A DNA stretch of 64,000 nucleotides, from the NCBI RefSeq assembly GCF_004016445.2, contig NZ_SADT02000001.1, positions 1,407,630 through 1,471,629 of the forward strand, read 5' to 3'. Source of the DNA: Mesorhizobium sp. M2E.F.Ca.ET.219.01.1.1 (GTDB lineage: Bacteria > Pseudomonadota > Alphaproteobacteria > Rhizobiales > Rhizobiaceae). Of this stretch, positions 1 to 7,883 are shown one piece after another; position 1 is the stretch's first letter; each line of letters opens with the position of its first letter. The position numbers and the translations under genes were made by a program. Under the pieces are notes generated by a model that worked only from the letters and a program-made list of their open reading frames with translations, made no database searches and was not told the origin of the DNA.

Positions 1-24
1 TCACCACTCCCCTGGAGTGAACCA

Positions 25-429
25 ATGCTTGGACGCCTGAACCATGTCGCGCTTGCCGTGCCGGACCTGGCCGCGGCGGTGGCTGCCTATCGCGATACGC
101 TTGGCGCGCGATTGAGCGAGCCGCAGGCGCTGCCGGAGCACGGCGTGACGGTGGTGTTCGTCGATGTCGGCAACACGAAGATCGAGTTGCTGGAGCCGCT
201 GGGCGATGCCTCGCCGATCGCAGCGTTTCTCGAGAAGAACCCTTCGGGCGGCATGCATCATGTCTGCTATGAGGTCGACGATATTCTGGCTGCCCGCGAC
301 CATTTGAAGGCGAGCGGCGCGCGCGTGCTGGGCGACGGCAACCCAAAGATCGGCGCGCATGGCAAGCCGGTTCTGTTCCTGCATCCCAAGGATTTCTTCG
401 GCACGCTCGTCGAACTGGAGCAGGCATGA
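25..429 (+). CDS. mce: methylmalonyl-CoA epimerase
   Basis: This 134-residue protein is a glyoxalase/vicinal-oxygen-chelate fold enzyme that interconverts (2R)- and (2S)-methylmalonyl-CoA in propionyl-CoA catabolism. It opens with the LNHVALAVPDL strand typical of the family, which carries the first metal-ligand His, and has the later GGMHHVCYEV segment and a C-terminal LVELEQ strand with the last Glu ligand. Its length is normal for the family (about 130-150). The start at 25 leaves almost no upstream sequence in the window, so the promoter cannot be judged. It overlaps the following DUF1467 gene by four bases, a common rhizobial pair. The assignment is secure by motif; enzymatic function is inferred from the family. 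Confidence 0.92.
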   Translation: MLGRLNHVALAVPDLAAAVAAYRDTLGARLSEPQALPEHGVTVVFVDVGNTKIELLEPLGDASPIAAFLEKNPSGGMHHVCYEVDDILAARDHLKASGARVLGDGNPKIGAHGKPVLFLHPKDFFGTLVELEQA

Positions 430-710
430 ACTGGGTGCTGCTCTGCGCGCTGTTCTTCGTCACCTGGTGGCTGGCGCTGTTCATCGTCCTGCCGTTCAGC
501 CTGCGCACGCAGGACGACGACAAGGATGTCACGCTTGGCACGGTTTCCAGCGCGCCGCGCGGTCCGCATATGCGGCGCGCCTTCCTGCGCGCCACGGTCG
601 TGACGGTGGTTGTGATGGGCACTTTCTACGGCCTGACGACGGGGCTGGGGTTCAGCTTCGACGACGTCATGCGGATCATGCCGGACTTCACGCCGGACAC
701 CAGCCACTGA
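426..710 (+). CDS. DUF1467 family two-helix membrane protein
   Basis: A 94-residue inner-membrane protein with two predicted hydrophobic helices (about residues 3-24 and 58-78) joined by a polar loop that contains the stretch LPFSLRTQ, which is characteristic of alphaproteobacterial DUF1467 proteins. The ATG overlaps the mce stop codon (ATGA arrangement), so the two are very likely co-translated. No biochemical role is known for the family, and nothing in the residues suggests an enzyme. A strong hairpin follows at 764-788. I am confident it is a real gene and have no basis for naming a function beyond small membrane protein. Confidence 0.85.
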   Translation: MNWVLLCALFFVTWWLALFIVLPFSLRTQDDDKDVTLGTVSSAPRGPHMRRAFLRATVVTVVVMGTFYGLTTGLGFSFDDVMRIMPDFTPDTSH

Positions 711-763
711 GGCTGCAGACACAGTCCCCGCAAGTATTTCGAAGCATCCGCGCGCAAGGGTTG

Positions 764-788
764 AAATCGGAAGTCGGCTTCCGATTTT
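764..788 (+). terminator. hairpin terminator of the mce-DUF1467 operon
   Basis: A perfect 10-bp inverted repeat (AAATCGGAAG / CTTCCGATTT) around a 4-base TCGG loop lies 54 bases after the DUF1467 stop; its 3' arm ends in TTTT. It fits an intrinsic terminator for the two-gene operon, although the T tract is short. Confidence 0.6.
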
Positions 789-846
789 CGCGAGCGCAGA
801 TGGTCAAGCTGTTTGGCAGAGGGCTGGGCTAAGCAGATGATTGCAC

Positions 847-875
847 AAAAAAAATGCAAGGCACGAGGCCTTGCA
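847..875 (-). terminator. strong intrinsic terminator on the minus strand
   Basis: The inverted repeat TGCAAGGC / GCCTTGCA with a 5-base loop (855-875) is followed, reading the minus strand, by an uninterrupted run of eight T residues (854 down to 847). In the plus direction there is no T run, so the site terminates minus-strand transcription. No annotated minus-strand protein gene lies upstream of it, which is the main argument for the small RNA. Confidence 0.7.
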
Positions 876-996
876 ATTTAAACGCGTCCGATCCGTTTCC
901 GGTGTCCGGCGGCAGCGAGTTACCGCGCCTAGATCGCATCCTCCCAAGACTTTGACCGCGTAGGAGAGCAGATTTTTCTCCGCCCTCTCGGTTATC
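847..996 (-). ncRNA. candidate small RNA of about 150 nt, divergent from proS
   Basis: No convincing protein gene lies between 711 and 1282, but the minus strand carries a complete small transcription unit. It has a rhizobial-type promoter (1003-1032), a body with internal pairing potential (GAGAG / CTCTC hairpin near 973-990), and a strong intrinsic terminator whose 8-bp stem at 855-875 is followed on this strand by eight T residues. The predicted transcript runs from about 996 to about 847. A short ORF of 36 codons preceded by GGGAGG (start near 938) lies inside it and overruns the terminator, so I treat it as coincidental. It does not match 6S, tmRNA or SRP RNA as far as I can judge. Expression is unproven. 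Confidence 0.45.
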
Positions 997-1002
997 GGCG
1001 CA

Positions 1003-1032
1003 CACTAGACCAAGGCAGGTGAAAATGTCACG
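1003..1032 (-). promoter_or_regulatory. putative housekeeping promoter of the minus-strand small RNA
   Basis: On the minus strand a CGTGAC -35 element and a CTAGTG -10 element are separated by 18 bases. The rhizobial sigma-70 consensus is CTTGAC-N17-CTATAT. The predicted start is near 996. The spacing is one base long and the -10 match is moderate. Confidence 0.35.
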
Positions 1033-1282
1033 AAGAATTTTGCCCGGAAACGGGCAATATCGTGCTGCACTGCACAATACTGCGGCAGGGCTTGCTTGTG
1101 AATCGATCAAATAGCCATTCGAGGCACTTTGCCGCCAAAATCGGCTGTTTGGTAAGGTGCAGAAGGCCCCGATACTTTGGGGCGTTCGGGTTCCCATTCC
1201 GCCATGAAATGGCTATGAAGCCGGGGCAAGCAGCCCTTTCGCACCGATTCCGGCGCGTCATTTTTCATTCACGGACCAGTCC

Positions 1283-2611
1283 ATGCGTTTGTCGCGCTAT
1301 TTCCTGCCCATTCTCAAAGAAAATCCCCGCGAGGCCGAAATCGTCTCGCACCGGCTGATGCTGCGCGCGGGCATGATCCGCCAGCAGGGGCAGGGCAGCT
1401 TTTCGTGGCTGCCATTGGGCAAGCGCGTGCTGGACAAGGTTTGCCAGATCATTCGTGAGGAGCAGAACCGCGCCGGCGCGCTGGAAATCCTGATGCCCAC
1501 CATCCAATCGGCCGATCTGTGGCGCGAAAGCGGCCGCTACAACGACTACGGCAAGGAGATGCTGCGCATCAAGGATCGCCAGGATCGCGACATGCTCTAC
1601 GGTCCGACCAACGAAGAGATGGTCACCGAGATTTTTCGCGCCTACGTGAAATCTTACAAGGATTTGCCGCTCAACCTCTACCACATCCAGTGGAAGTTCC
1701 GCGACGAGGTGCGCCCGCGCTTCGGCGTCATGCGCAGCAGAGAGTTCCTGATGAAGGACGCCTATTCCTTCGACCTCGATTTCGAGGGCGCCAAGGCCGC
1801 CTACAACCGCATGTTCGTTTCTTATCTCAGGACCTTCACACGCATGGGACTGCAGGCCATACCGATGCGCGCCGACACAGGGCCGATCGGCGGCGACCTC
1901 AGCCATGAGTTCATCATCCTGGCCGAGACCGGCGAGAGCCAGGTGTTCTGCGACCGCGCCTATCTGTCGCTCGACGTGCCGGGCGCGAACACCAACTTCT
2001 CCGACGATGCCGAGATCGGCGGCATCGTGACGAAATGGACGACGCCTTACGCGGCCACCGACGAAATGCATGACGAGGCAGCCTGGGAGAAAGTCGCCGA
2101 AGGCGACCGGCTTTCGGCGCGCGGCATCGAGGTCGGCCATATCTTCCATTTCGGCGAGAAGTACTCCAAGCCGATGAACGCCAAGGTGGCCGGTCCCGAC
2201 GGCAAGGACCATTACGCCTCGGGCGGCTCCTACGGCATCGGCCCCTCGCGGCTGGTCGCGGCGATCATCGAGGCGAGCCATGACGAGAACGGCATCATCT
2301 GGCCGGAAGCGGTGGCGCCCTTCGACATCGGCCTGATCAACATGAAGGTCGGCGACGGCGAATGCGACCGCGTCTGCGACGATCTCTATGCGGCGCTGAC
2401 TTCGGCCGGCAAGGACGTGCTTTATGACGACACCGACCAGCGGCCGGGCGGCAAATTCGCCACCGCCGACCTGATCGGCCTGCCGTGGCAGGTGATCGTC
2501 GGCCCGCGCGGCGTGGCCGCCGGCGAGGTCGAGATCAAGAACCGCAAGTCGGGCGAGCGCGAGACGCTGCCGATCGCCGAGGCCAAGAAGCGCCTGGGTA
2601 TCGCCGCATGA
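1283..2611 (+). CDS. proS: prolyl-tRNA synthetase, short alphaproteobacterial form
   Basis: Class II aminoacyl-tRNA synthetase charging tRNA-Pro. The 442 residues include motif 2 ([17 protein letters not shown], about 145-161), motif 3 ([14 protein letters not shown], about 317-330) and a C-terminal anticodon-binding domain (about 345-442). The editing insertion found between motifs 2 and 3 in most bacterial ProRS of about 570 residues is absent, as is normal in alphaproteobacteria, so misacylated Ala-tRNA-Pro must be cleared in trans by a separate deacylase. The start follows a long leader (789-1282) in which I see no other plus-strand gene. The stop overlaps the ATG of the next gene, giving a proS-lolC/E-lolD operon as in other Rhizobiales. 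Confidence 0.96.
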   Translation: MRLSRYFLPILKENPREAEIVSHRLMLRAGMIRQQGQGSFSWLPLGKRVLDKVCQIIREEQNRAGALEILMPTIQSADLWRESGRYNDYGKEMLRIKDRQDRDMLYGPTNEEMVTEIFRAYVKSYKDLPLNLYHIQWKFRDEVRPRFGVMRSREFLMKDAYSFDLDFEGAKAAYNRMFVSYLRTFTRMGLQAIPMRADTGPIGGDLSHEFIILAETGESQVFCDRAYLSLDVPGANTNFSDDAEIGGIVTKWTTPYAATDEMHDEAAWEKVAEGDRLSARGIEVGHIFHFGEKYSKPMNAKVAGPDGKDHYASGGSYGIGPSRLVAAIIEASHDENGIIWPEAVAPFDIGLINMKVGDGECDRVCDDLYAALTSAGKDVLYDDTDQRPGGKFATADLIGLPWQVIVGPRGVAAGEVEIKNRKSGERETLPIAEAKKRLGIAA

Positions 2612-3894
2612 GCGAGGCGGCGGCAGCGGCCAGGTCAGGGGCGGGCGCTTTCTCCGGCTTCGAGCGCATGGTGGCGTGGCGCTATCTGCGCTCGCGGCGC
2701 AAGGAAACGGTGATCTCCGTCATCGCCTCGATCTCGTTTCTCGGCATCATGCTCGGCGTCGCGACGCTGATCGTCGTCATGGCGGTGATGAACGGGTTTC
2801 GCGCCGAGCTGCTGACGCGGATCCTCGGCGTCAACGGCCATCTCATCGTGCAACCGCTCGATTCGCCGCTGGAGGATTACGCCCAGGTGGCGAGCCGCAT
2901 CAACGGTGTGTCGGGTGTCAAATACGCGATCCCGCTGATCGATGGCCAGGTGCTGGCGCAAGGCAATGTTGGCGGCGGTACGGGCGCCCTGGTGCGCGGC
3001 ATCCGCGGCGAAGACCTTAGCAAGATTTCGATCGTCGCCAGCAACATCAAGCAGGGCACGCTGGACGGTTTCGACACCGGCGAAGGCGTGGCGATCGGCA
3101 AGCGCATGGCGGAAAGCCTCGGGCTGGTGCTCGGCGACACCATCACGCTGATCTCGCCGGACGGCGACGTGACGCCGCTCGGCACGACGCCGCGCATGAA
3201 GGGCTACAAGGTGGCGGCGATCTTCGAGGTCGGCATGTCGGAATATGACAGCTCGATCGTGTACATGCCGTTCTCGGAAGCGCAGCTCTATTTCAACATG
3301 GACGGGCGCGCGCAGACCATCGAGATCTATGTCGACAATCCCGACAATGTCGACGCGCTGAAGCCGCTGGTCGAGCAGGCGGCGCAGCGGCCGGTCGACC
3401 TCGTCGACTGGCGCCAGCGCAACGAGACCTTCTTCTCGGCGCTGCAGGTCGAGCGCAACGTCATGTTCATGATTCTCACGCTGATCGTGCTGGTGGCGGC
3501 GCTCAACATCATTTCCGGCCTCATCATGCTGGTGAAGGACAAGGGCCACGACATCGCCATCCTGCGCACGATGGGCGCCTCGCGCGGGGCGATCCTGCGC
3601 ATCTTCCTGATGACGGGGGCAGCGATCGGCGTCACCGGCACGATCGCCGGCGTGCTGCTCGGCGTCGTCATCTGCATCAACATCGAATCGATCCGCCAGT
3701 TCTTCTCCTGGATGACCGGCCGGATCCTGTTCAACCCCGAGCTCTATTTCCTCAGCCAGCTGCCGGCGAAGATGGACCCGCGCGAGACGACCTATGTCGT
3801 CATCATGGCGCTGGGGCTGTCCTTCATTGCGACGGTGTTTCCGGCCTGGCGTGCCGCGCGGCTCGATCCGGTCGAAGCCTTGAGGTACGAGTGA
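2608..3894 (+). CDS. lolC: lipoprotein-releasing ABC transporter permease LolC/LolE
   Basis: The 428-residue permease of the Lol system extracts mature lipoproteins from the inner membrane and passes them to LolA. It has the family's architecture: one N-terminal transmembrane helix (about 30-60) after the [13 protein letters not shown] amphipathic start, a large periplasmic domain (about 65-280) and three C-terminal helices, ending in [15 protein letters not shown], the FtsX/LolE signature tail. The start is the ATG that overlaps the proS stop (ATGA); a longer frame into proS is disregarded. Only one permease gene is present, so it probably works as a homodimer with the ATPase encoded next. 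LolC and LolE cannot be distinguished from sequence alone. Confidence 0.93.
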   Translation: MSEAAAAARSGAGAFSGFERMVAWRYLRSRRKETVISVIASISFLGIMLGVATLIVVMAVMNGFRAELLTRILGVNGHLIVQPLDSPLEDYAQVASRINGVSGVKYAIPLIDGQVLAQGNVGGGTGALVRGIRGEDLSKISIVASNIKQGTLDGFDTGEGVAIGKRMAESLGLVLGDTITLISPDGDVTPLGTTPRMKGYKVAAIFEVGMSEYDSSIVYMPFSEAQLYFNMDGRAQTIEIYVDNPDNVDALKPLVEQAAQRPVDLVDWRQRNETFFSALQVERNVMFMILTLIVLVAALNIISGLIMLVKDKGHDIAILRTMGASRGAILRIFLMTGAAIGVTGTIAGVLLGVVICINIESIRQFFSWMTGRILFNPELYFLSQLPAKMDPRETTYVVIMALGLSFIATVFPAWRAARLDPVEALRYE

Positions 3895-4574
3895 TGGCCG
3901 AAGCCATTATCGAGCTGAAGGGCGTCGAGCGGCACTATGTCCAGGGGCCGCGCAAGCTCACTATTTTGAATGGCGCCGACTTTTCGCTCAGGCGCGGCGA
4001 GATGGTGGCACTGGTGGCGCCGTCGGGTACCGGCAAGTCGACCTTGCTGCATACGGCGGGACTGCTGGAGCGGCCCGATGCGGGCGACGTGATCCTCGCC
4101 GGCCGTGCCTGCGGCCGGCTGTCGGACGAGGAACGCACCGCGATCCGCCGCAACGATGTCGGCTTCGTCTACCAGTTCCATCATCTGTTGCCGGAATTCT
4201 CGGCGCTCGAAAACATCATGATGCCGCAGCTGATCAAGGGGCTTTCACGCAAGGAGGCTTCGGAGCGGGCGGCGCAGCTTCTCGACTACATGCAGATCGG
4301 CAAGCGCGCGCAGCACCGGCCGGCCGAGCTTTCCGGCGGCGAGCAGCAGCGTGTCGCCATTGCCCGCGCGGTCGCCAATGCGCCGCTGGTGCTTCTGGCC
4401 GACGAGCCGACCGGCAATCTCGATCCGACGACCGCCTCCTATGTCTTCGACGCACTCGAAGCGCTGGTCCGCCAATCGGGGCTGGCGGCGCTGATCGTCA
4501 CGCACAATCACGAGCTGGCCTCTCGCATGGACCGGCGGGTGACGCTGGCCGAAGGCAAGGTCGTGCCGCTCTGA
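3894..4574 (+). CDS. lolD: lipoprotein-releasing ABC transporter ATPase LolD
   Basis: A 226-residue ABC ATPase powering lipoprotein release with LolC/E. Walker A is SGTGKST (44-50), the signature is LSGGEQQR, Walker B is VLLLADEPT, and a switch His follows in LIVTHNHEL. The residue before the P-loop is Ala (APSG) rather than the usual Gly. The ATG at 3894 overlaps the lolC/E stop by one base; a GTG at 3891 is an alternative giving one more residue. In many rhizobia dnaE follows lolD, but here a repeat element and an SOS-type promoter come next. The assignment is firm from context and motifs. Confidence 0.93.
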   Translation: MAEAIIELKGVERHYVQGPRKLTILNGADFSLRRGEMVALVAPSGTGKSTLLHTAGLLERPDAGDVILAGRACGRLSDEERTAIRRNDVGFVYQFHHLLPEFSALENIMMPQLIKGLSRKEASERAAQLLDYMQIGKRAQHRPAELSGGEQQRVAIARAVANAPLVLLADEPTGNLDPTTASYVFDALEALVRQSGLAALIVTHNHELASRMDRRVTLAEGKVVPL

Positions 4575-4585
4575 GGCCCCAATTT

Positions 4586-4790
4586 CGTCATCCTAGGGCG
4601 AAGCTCCGCGAAGCGGAGCGAAGACCCTAGGATCCATTCCGTTACCTCTGCCGAAGAATGCAACGCCGCAGAAGGGGCAGAGGCAGCTCTTAGAAGCCTT
4701 GTTCCGCACCGTAGCGAAGCATCAATCTCACGGAATGGATTCTAGGGTCTGCGCGCGTCGCTTCGCGCCTTGCTCCGCCCTAGAATGACG
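4586..4790. repeat. composite inverted intergenic repeat
   Basis: Two related arms face each other: 4586-4642 begins CGTCATCCTAGGGCGAAGC and ends GGATCCATTCCGT, while 4730-4790 begins ACGGAATGGATTCTAGGGT and ends CCTAGAATGACG. Each arm is itself an imperfect palindrome built on CCTAGG-type cores. The middle (4643-4729) is not repeated. This is the form of the mosaic elements common between genes in Mesorhizobium and Rhizobium. It sits directly after lolD and may fold into a large hairpin in the transcript. Confidence 0.7.
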
Positions 4791-4912
4791 AGGCGATCGG
4801 CGTGTTGGCCAATCGCAAATGGCTGCGGTGTGCTCGTGCAAGCCCGCTAACCTTTCCTTAACCCTGCCCAAACGCGCCGCCCGGATTCGCTCCGACGGAC
4901 CATTGGCAGTCG

Positions 4913-4947
4913 TTGACATTCGAACAAAATCAGAACAAATTACGAAC
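4913..4947 (+). promoter_or_regulatory. SOS promoter with two overlapping LexA boxes
   Basis: A -35 element TTGACA (4913-4918) is followed by three GAAC half-sites at 4922-4925, 4933-4936 and 4944-4947, each separated by exactly seven bases. GAAC-N7-GAAC (equivalently GTTC-N7-GTTC) is the established LexA box of alphaproteobacteria, so the array makes two overlapping boxes. The predicted -10 (about 4936-4941, CAAATT) lies between them, so bound LexA would cover the core promoter. The 28-residue ORF starts 21 bases downstream. Confidence 0.85.
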
Positions 4948-4968
4948 ATACTAACAACGGAGAGAGTT

Positions 4969-5055
4969 ATGTCTGATCTGGTTCAGGATGTCGTCTCGCT
5001 GGTTTGCATGAGCACCTTTCTCGTTTCCATGGCGATCTGGATCGGCGCCATGTGA
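4969..5055 (+). CDS. 28-residue SOS-regulated single-span membrane peptide
   Basis: The ATG is preceded by GGAGAGAG at good spacing and encodes only 28 residues: a short acidic N-terminus (MSDLVQD) followed by about 20 hydrophobic residues (VVSLVCMSTFLVSMAIWIGA), enough for one membrane span. A tandem LexA-box promoter lies immediately upstream and a hairpin with TTTT follows, making a complete monocistronic SOS unit. Caulobacter SidA, a 29-residue SOS-induced inner-membrane inhibitor of division, is the obvious functional parallel; I claim similarity of design, not sequence homology. An in-frame start at 4819 would lie upstream of the promoter and is rejected. A role in division arrest or membrane stress after DNA damage is inference. 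Confidence 0.75.
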   Translation: MSDLVQDVVSLVCMSTFLVSMAIWIGAM

Positions 5056-5058
5056 TCA

Positions 5059-5081
5059 GGCGGTTTGACCGCCGCTGTTTT
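5059..5081 (+). terminator. terminator of the SOS peptide gene
   Basis: Inverted repeat GGCGGT-TTG-ACCGCC (5059-5073), then GCTGTTTT, begins three bases after the stop codon. The short stem, tight loop and T tract fit an intrinsic terminator. Confidence 0.6.
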
Positions 5082-5082
5082 C

Positions 5083-5196
5083 GGGCGGGCAGGGCCTGCC
5101 CTTTGCGGGCCGGGAAGACCCGCCCGTTTGGGACGGGCAAGGCCTGCTGGGGTGGGCAAGAGCCCGCCTGGGACGGGCAAGAGCCCGCCCTTTATT
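5083..5196. repeat. array of GGGC-type hairpin units
   Basis: Within about 110 bases several short palindromic units occur in a row, including GGGCAGGGCCTGCCC, two copies of GGGACGGGCAAG and two of GGGCAAGAGCCCGCC. The last is followed by CTTTATT and could act as a second terminator. Unit lengths and spacing are irregular, so this is neither a CRISPR array nor a clean tandem repeat. Confidence 0.55.
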
Positions 5197-5256
5197 GTTA
5201 AGTCTTTCTTGGCCACGCACCGTTAGGCTCCTCCCTTAAGTTAGGGAGCGGCTTCA

Positions 5257-6507
5257 GTGTCGGTCATCGTCACGGTCACCCTCGTGGCCTGCAATCTCGG
5301 ACTGATCTTTCTTTTGATGACCGTGCCGCTCGGGCTGCGCACGGTGACGGTCAGCCGCGTGATCAAGGCCGACCGCGATCGCCTCTGGCAGGCGCTGTGG
5401 CCGTTCGGCAGCGATGCCGGATGGTCCGGCGAAATCCTTTCAGCCGAGCCGCTGGACCAAGAGGGGACGGCGCTGATCAGATTGTCCTGGGACGGCCGGG
5501 ACGGCCGACCGATCGAACGCAAGGCGCGGTTCGAGGATGTCAGCGAAGGCAGCCGCTTCTCGATGACCGTCATCGAGGACACGGCGCTCGATCCGTCGTT
5601 CTGGGCGAACTATCGCGAAACCGCCGAGCTCGTGCCGGAGGGGGATGCTACGCGGGTCACGCTTACCCAGACCGATCGCTATCGCGGGGTTGCCTTCCTG
5701 GTCTTCCGCTTCTTCGCCATGCGCCGCGAGATACGCAAGCTGGATGTCTGGGCGGCAACCGGCACCTATCGCAAGGGCGGCTGGTTCGAGCATCCGCTCA
5801 GCCAGATCGGCTTTGCCGTGCTCTCGGCCCTGATCCTGTGGCCGTTCTTCGGCCTCAATATCGGCGGCCTGGCCCTGGCCGCGATCCTGACCTCGGTGGT
5901 CGCCCTGCACGAGCTTGGCCATATGGCCGCTTTCCGGCTGACGGGGCATCGCCGGGCGCGCATGATCTTCATACCGCTGCTTGGCGGCATTGCCATCGGC
6001 GGCAGGCCTTATGACAGCCGCTTCGAGGTGGCATTCGTGGCGCTGATGGGGGCCGGCTTTTCGGCTTTCCTGGTGCCGGTGCTGATCGCCGCCAGCGGCC
6101 TTGCCGGCAGCGAAGGACATCGCCTGGCCGCGGCGCTTTTGGCCACGCTTGCCGGCTGCGCATCGCTGTTCAACATCGCCAATCTGGTGCCGGTGTGGAA
6201 GTTCGACGGCGGCCAGGTGCTGCGCCAGATCTGTCCTGGCCCGGCAGCGCTCGCGCTGGCGTCCTTCCTGCTCTTGTCCGCGCTTCTTGCGCTCGGCTGG
6301 CGGGCAGGTTTCTCGCCGAGCTTCCTGCTGATCGCCGGCGCGGTGTTCTCGATCCTCAGCCTCATCACCATGGGCAGTGGCGTGAAGCCACGTCACGAGC
6401 TGAAGCCGATCAAGACCTTCGACCGACTGGCCATGGCCGGCGCGTTGCTCGCCGTCTTTGCCATCCATGGCTATGGGATGCTGTGGGCTTCCGCACAGTT
6501 GATGTAA
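5257..6507 (+). CDS. M50-family membrane metalloprotease with N-terminal START-like (SRPBCC) domain
   Basis: The 416-residue protein starts with a membrane helix (about 5-25), followed by a soluble domain (about 30-165) that looks like the SRPBCC/polyketide-cyclase fold (VSRVIKADRDRLWQAL start, helix-rich end). A multi-span M50 domain follows, with zinc motif HELGH (218-222) and third-ligand motif NLVPVWKFDGG (309-319). M50 enzymes are site-2 proteases cutting within or near the membrane. The fused lipid-binding-like domain is unusual and may present a ligand or a substrate. The start codon is GTG at 5257 after AGGGAG; no better start was found. It appears monocistronic. Substrate unknown. 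Confidence 0.8.
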   Translation: MSVIVTVTLVACNLGLIFLLMTVPLGLRTVTVSRVIKADRDRLWQALWPFGSDAGWSGEILSAEPLDQEGTALIRLSWDGRDGRPIERKARFEDVSEGSRFSMTVIEDTALDPSFWANYRETAELVPEGDATRVTLTQTDRYRGVAFLVFRFFAMRREIRKLDVWAATGTYRKGGWFEHPLSQIGFAVLSALILWPFFGLNIGGLALAAILTSVVALHELGHMAAFRLTGHRRARMIFIPLLGGIAIGGRPYDSRFEVAFVALMGAGFSAFLVPVLIAASGLAGSEGHRLAAALLATLAGCASLFNIANLVPVWKFDGGQVLRQICPGPAALALASFLLLSALLALGWRAGFSPSFLLIAGAVFSILSLITMGSGVKPRHELKPIKTFDRLAMAGALLAVFAIHGYGMLWASAQLM

Positions 6508-6649
6508 GGGTGTGCCGATATTCAGGTGAGGCCGGCCTGCAAACACTGGCTTCCTGCGCTTCCGGTGCTCACGTACTTAAGTACGTTCCGCTCCGGTTCT
6601 CGGAAGCCACCGTTTTCGACTCGGCCTGACCTGAATCTCAACACACCCT
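6508..6649. repeat. mosaic inverted repeat, copy A
   Basis: The element has inverted ends: left GGTGTGCCGATATTCAGGTG and right GGCCTGACCTGAATCTCAAC followed by ACACCC. Related sequences occur at 44851-44908 (ends only) and 52752-52911 (left end and part of the core, right end decayed). The core contains the palindrome ACGTACTTAAGTACGT. It begins right at the stop of the M50 gene and ends 15 bases before the lipB stop, so it may end transcripts from both sides. Confidence 0.7.
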
Positions 6650-6663
6650 GGGCCGGAGACAGT

Positions 6664-7407
6664 TCAGCCGGCCTTGCGGGCAGGCTCGGCGACTGGAACG
6701 GCGGCGGGACCAAACACGTCCTCAAAGGCTGATTTCAGCGCCAGGTCGAGATCGGCCATGGTGACGGGAAGGCCGAGATCGACCAGGCTGGTCACGCTAT
6801 GGTCCGAGACGCCGCAGGGCACGATACCACCGAAATGGCCGAGGTCCGGCTCGACATTGATGGCGATGCCGTGAAAGCTCACCCAGCGCCGCAACCGGAT
6901 GCCGATGGCCGCGATCTTGTCCTCGGCCGGCGTGCCATCCGGCAAGGCAGGGCGATCCGGCCGCACCACCCAGACGCCGACGCGGTCCTCGCGTCGCTCG
7001 CCGCGCACATTGAAGGCGGCGAGCGTGGCGATGATCCATTGCTCGAGCCCCGCGACGAAGGCGCGCACATCCTCGCGCCGGCGCTTGAGGTCGAGCATTA
7101 CATAGGCCACGCGCTGGCCGGGACCGTGATAGGTGTATTCGCCGCCGCGGCCTGCCGCGAACACCGGGAAGCGGTCGGGATCGATCAAATCCTCGCTGCG
7201 GGCGCTGGTGCCGGCCGTGTAAAGCGACGGGTGCTCGACCAGCCAGACCATTTCGCCCGCCGCGCCGCTGCGGATCGCCTCGGCGCGCGCCTCCATGAAG
7301 ACCAGCGCGTCCGGATAGGCGGTGAGACCGGGTTCGATCACCCATTCCACCGGCGCCGAACCGGGGAGAGGAAGGAACGACGTGGCGATCTGGCTGCGTT
7401 CTGTCAT
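6664..7407 (-). CDS. lipB: octanoyl-[acyl-carrier-protein]:protein octanoyltransferase
   Basis: LipB transfers octanoate from ACP to the lipoyl domains of 2-oxoacid dehydrogenases and GcvH, the first step of lipoate assembly. In this 247-residue protein the catalytic pair is visible: Lys164 in DKIAAIGIR and Cys198 in IVPCGVSD. The substrate-pocket motifs [13 protein letters not shown] (about 86-98) and RRWVSFHG (about 173-180) are also intact. The length is normal for alphaproteobacteria. It is transcribed alone, diverging from tRNA-Leu. Its product is relevant to the glycine cleavage and dehydrogenase-type C1 metabolism encoded elsewhere in the window, but no direct link is shown. Confidence 0.95.
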   Translation of the reverse strand: MTERSQIATSFLPLPGSAPVEWVIEPGLTAYPDALVFMEARAEAIRSGAAGEMVWLVEHPSLYTAGTSARSEDLIDPDRFPVFAAGRGGEYTYHGPGQRVAYVMLDLKRRREDVRAFVAGLEQWIIATLAAFNVRGERREDRVGVWVVRPDRPALPDGTPAEDKIAAIGIRLRRWVSFHGIAINVEPDLGHFGGIVPCGVSDHSVTSLVDLGLPVTMADLDLALKSAFEDVFGPAAVPVAEPARKAG

Positions 7408-7580
7408 GGGTTGTTCGTCTATCGGCTATGCATGCCGCGATCCCAAAATCGCGTTTCACCTTTGGGCGGCATGCGTCTCAACTTATATGGCGGCAATCTG
7501 CCGAAACGTCCAGTTCCGGCCGTGCGCCGCCTGCCTGCAGAGGGTTGTGCAAATGACCGACGAATATTCCGCTCAGCGCA

Positions 7581-7608
7581 CTTGTTTCGCCGGAAACGAT
7601 TTGCTACA
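7581..7608 (+). promoter_or_regulatory. possible promoter of tRNA-Leu
   Basis: CTTGTT (7581-7586) and GCTACA (7603-7608) are 16 bases apart and end 36 bases before the tRNA. Both are moderate matches to rhizobial -35 and -10 elements; the start would be near 7615. Confidence 0.3.
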
Positions 7609-7643
7609 GGCCCCGGGCCGGACGGTTCCGGCTCCTACCACGT

Positions 7644-7728
7644 GCGGTCGTGGCGGAATTGGTAGACGCGCAGCGTTGAGGTCGCTGTGGGGCAACCCGT
7701 GGAAGTTCGAGTCTTCTCGACCGCACCA
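7644..7728 (+). tRNA. tRNA-Leu (anticodon GAG)
   Basis: The acceptor stem GCGGTCG (7644-7650) pairs with CGACCGC (7718-7724), followed by A and an encoded CCA. The anticodon stem CAGCG / CGCTG encloses the loop TTGAGGT, giving anticodon GAG at 7678-7680 for CUC/CUU codons. A class II long variable arm and the T arm (GGAAG-TTCGAGT-CTTCT) complete an 85-nt tRNA-Leu. No duplicated 3' end or integrase was seen nearby. Confidence 0.96.
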
Positions 7729-7883
7729 TTCTCCCAAATGTGCTACTTGGATGACCTCGCAAGCCGACGGACGGTTGGCGCTGCGTCTGTATTGCGCGGG
7801 CCAAAACAGAAGCGGCGCCAAGCCCTGAGGACCGCGCCGGTGCTTTGAGTTTTCCAGTCAGTCACTGAGCAAAAAGGCCGAGG

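Noticed and set aside
829..1197. 122-codon frame on the minus strand before proS
   Set aside because: It runs through a strong terminator and has no protein-like features; the region is better explained as a small RNA.
1283..2611. proS considered truncated because it lacks the editing domain
   Set aside because: The short form of about 440 residues is the normal alphaproteobacterial ProRS; all catalytic motifs are intact.
5083..5196. Possible CRISPR-like array
   Set aside because: Units are palindromic, of unequal length and unequal spacing, with no unique spacers and no cas genes.
4983..5216. 77-codon minus-strand frame with proline-rich repeats
   Set aside because: The repeats are a by-product of the GGGC hairpin units, and the frame lies across the SOS peptide gene.
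7644..7728. tRNA-Leu as an integration site of an island
   Set aside because: No integrase, no second copy of the tRNA 3' end and ordinary core genes on both sides.
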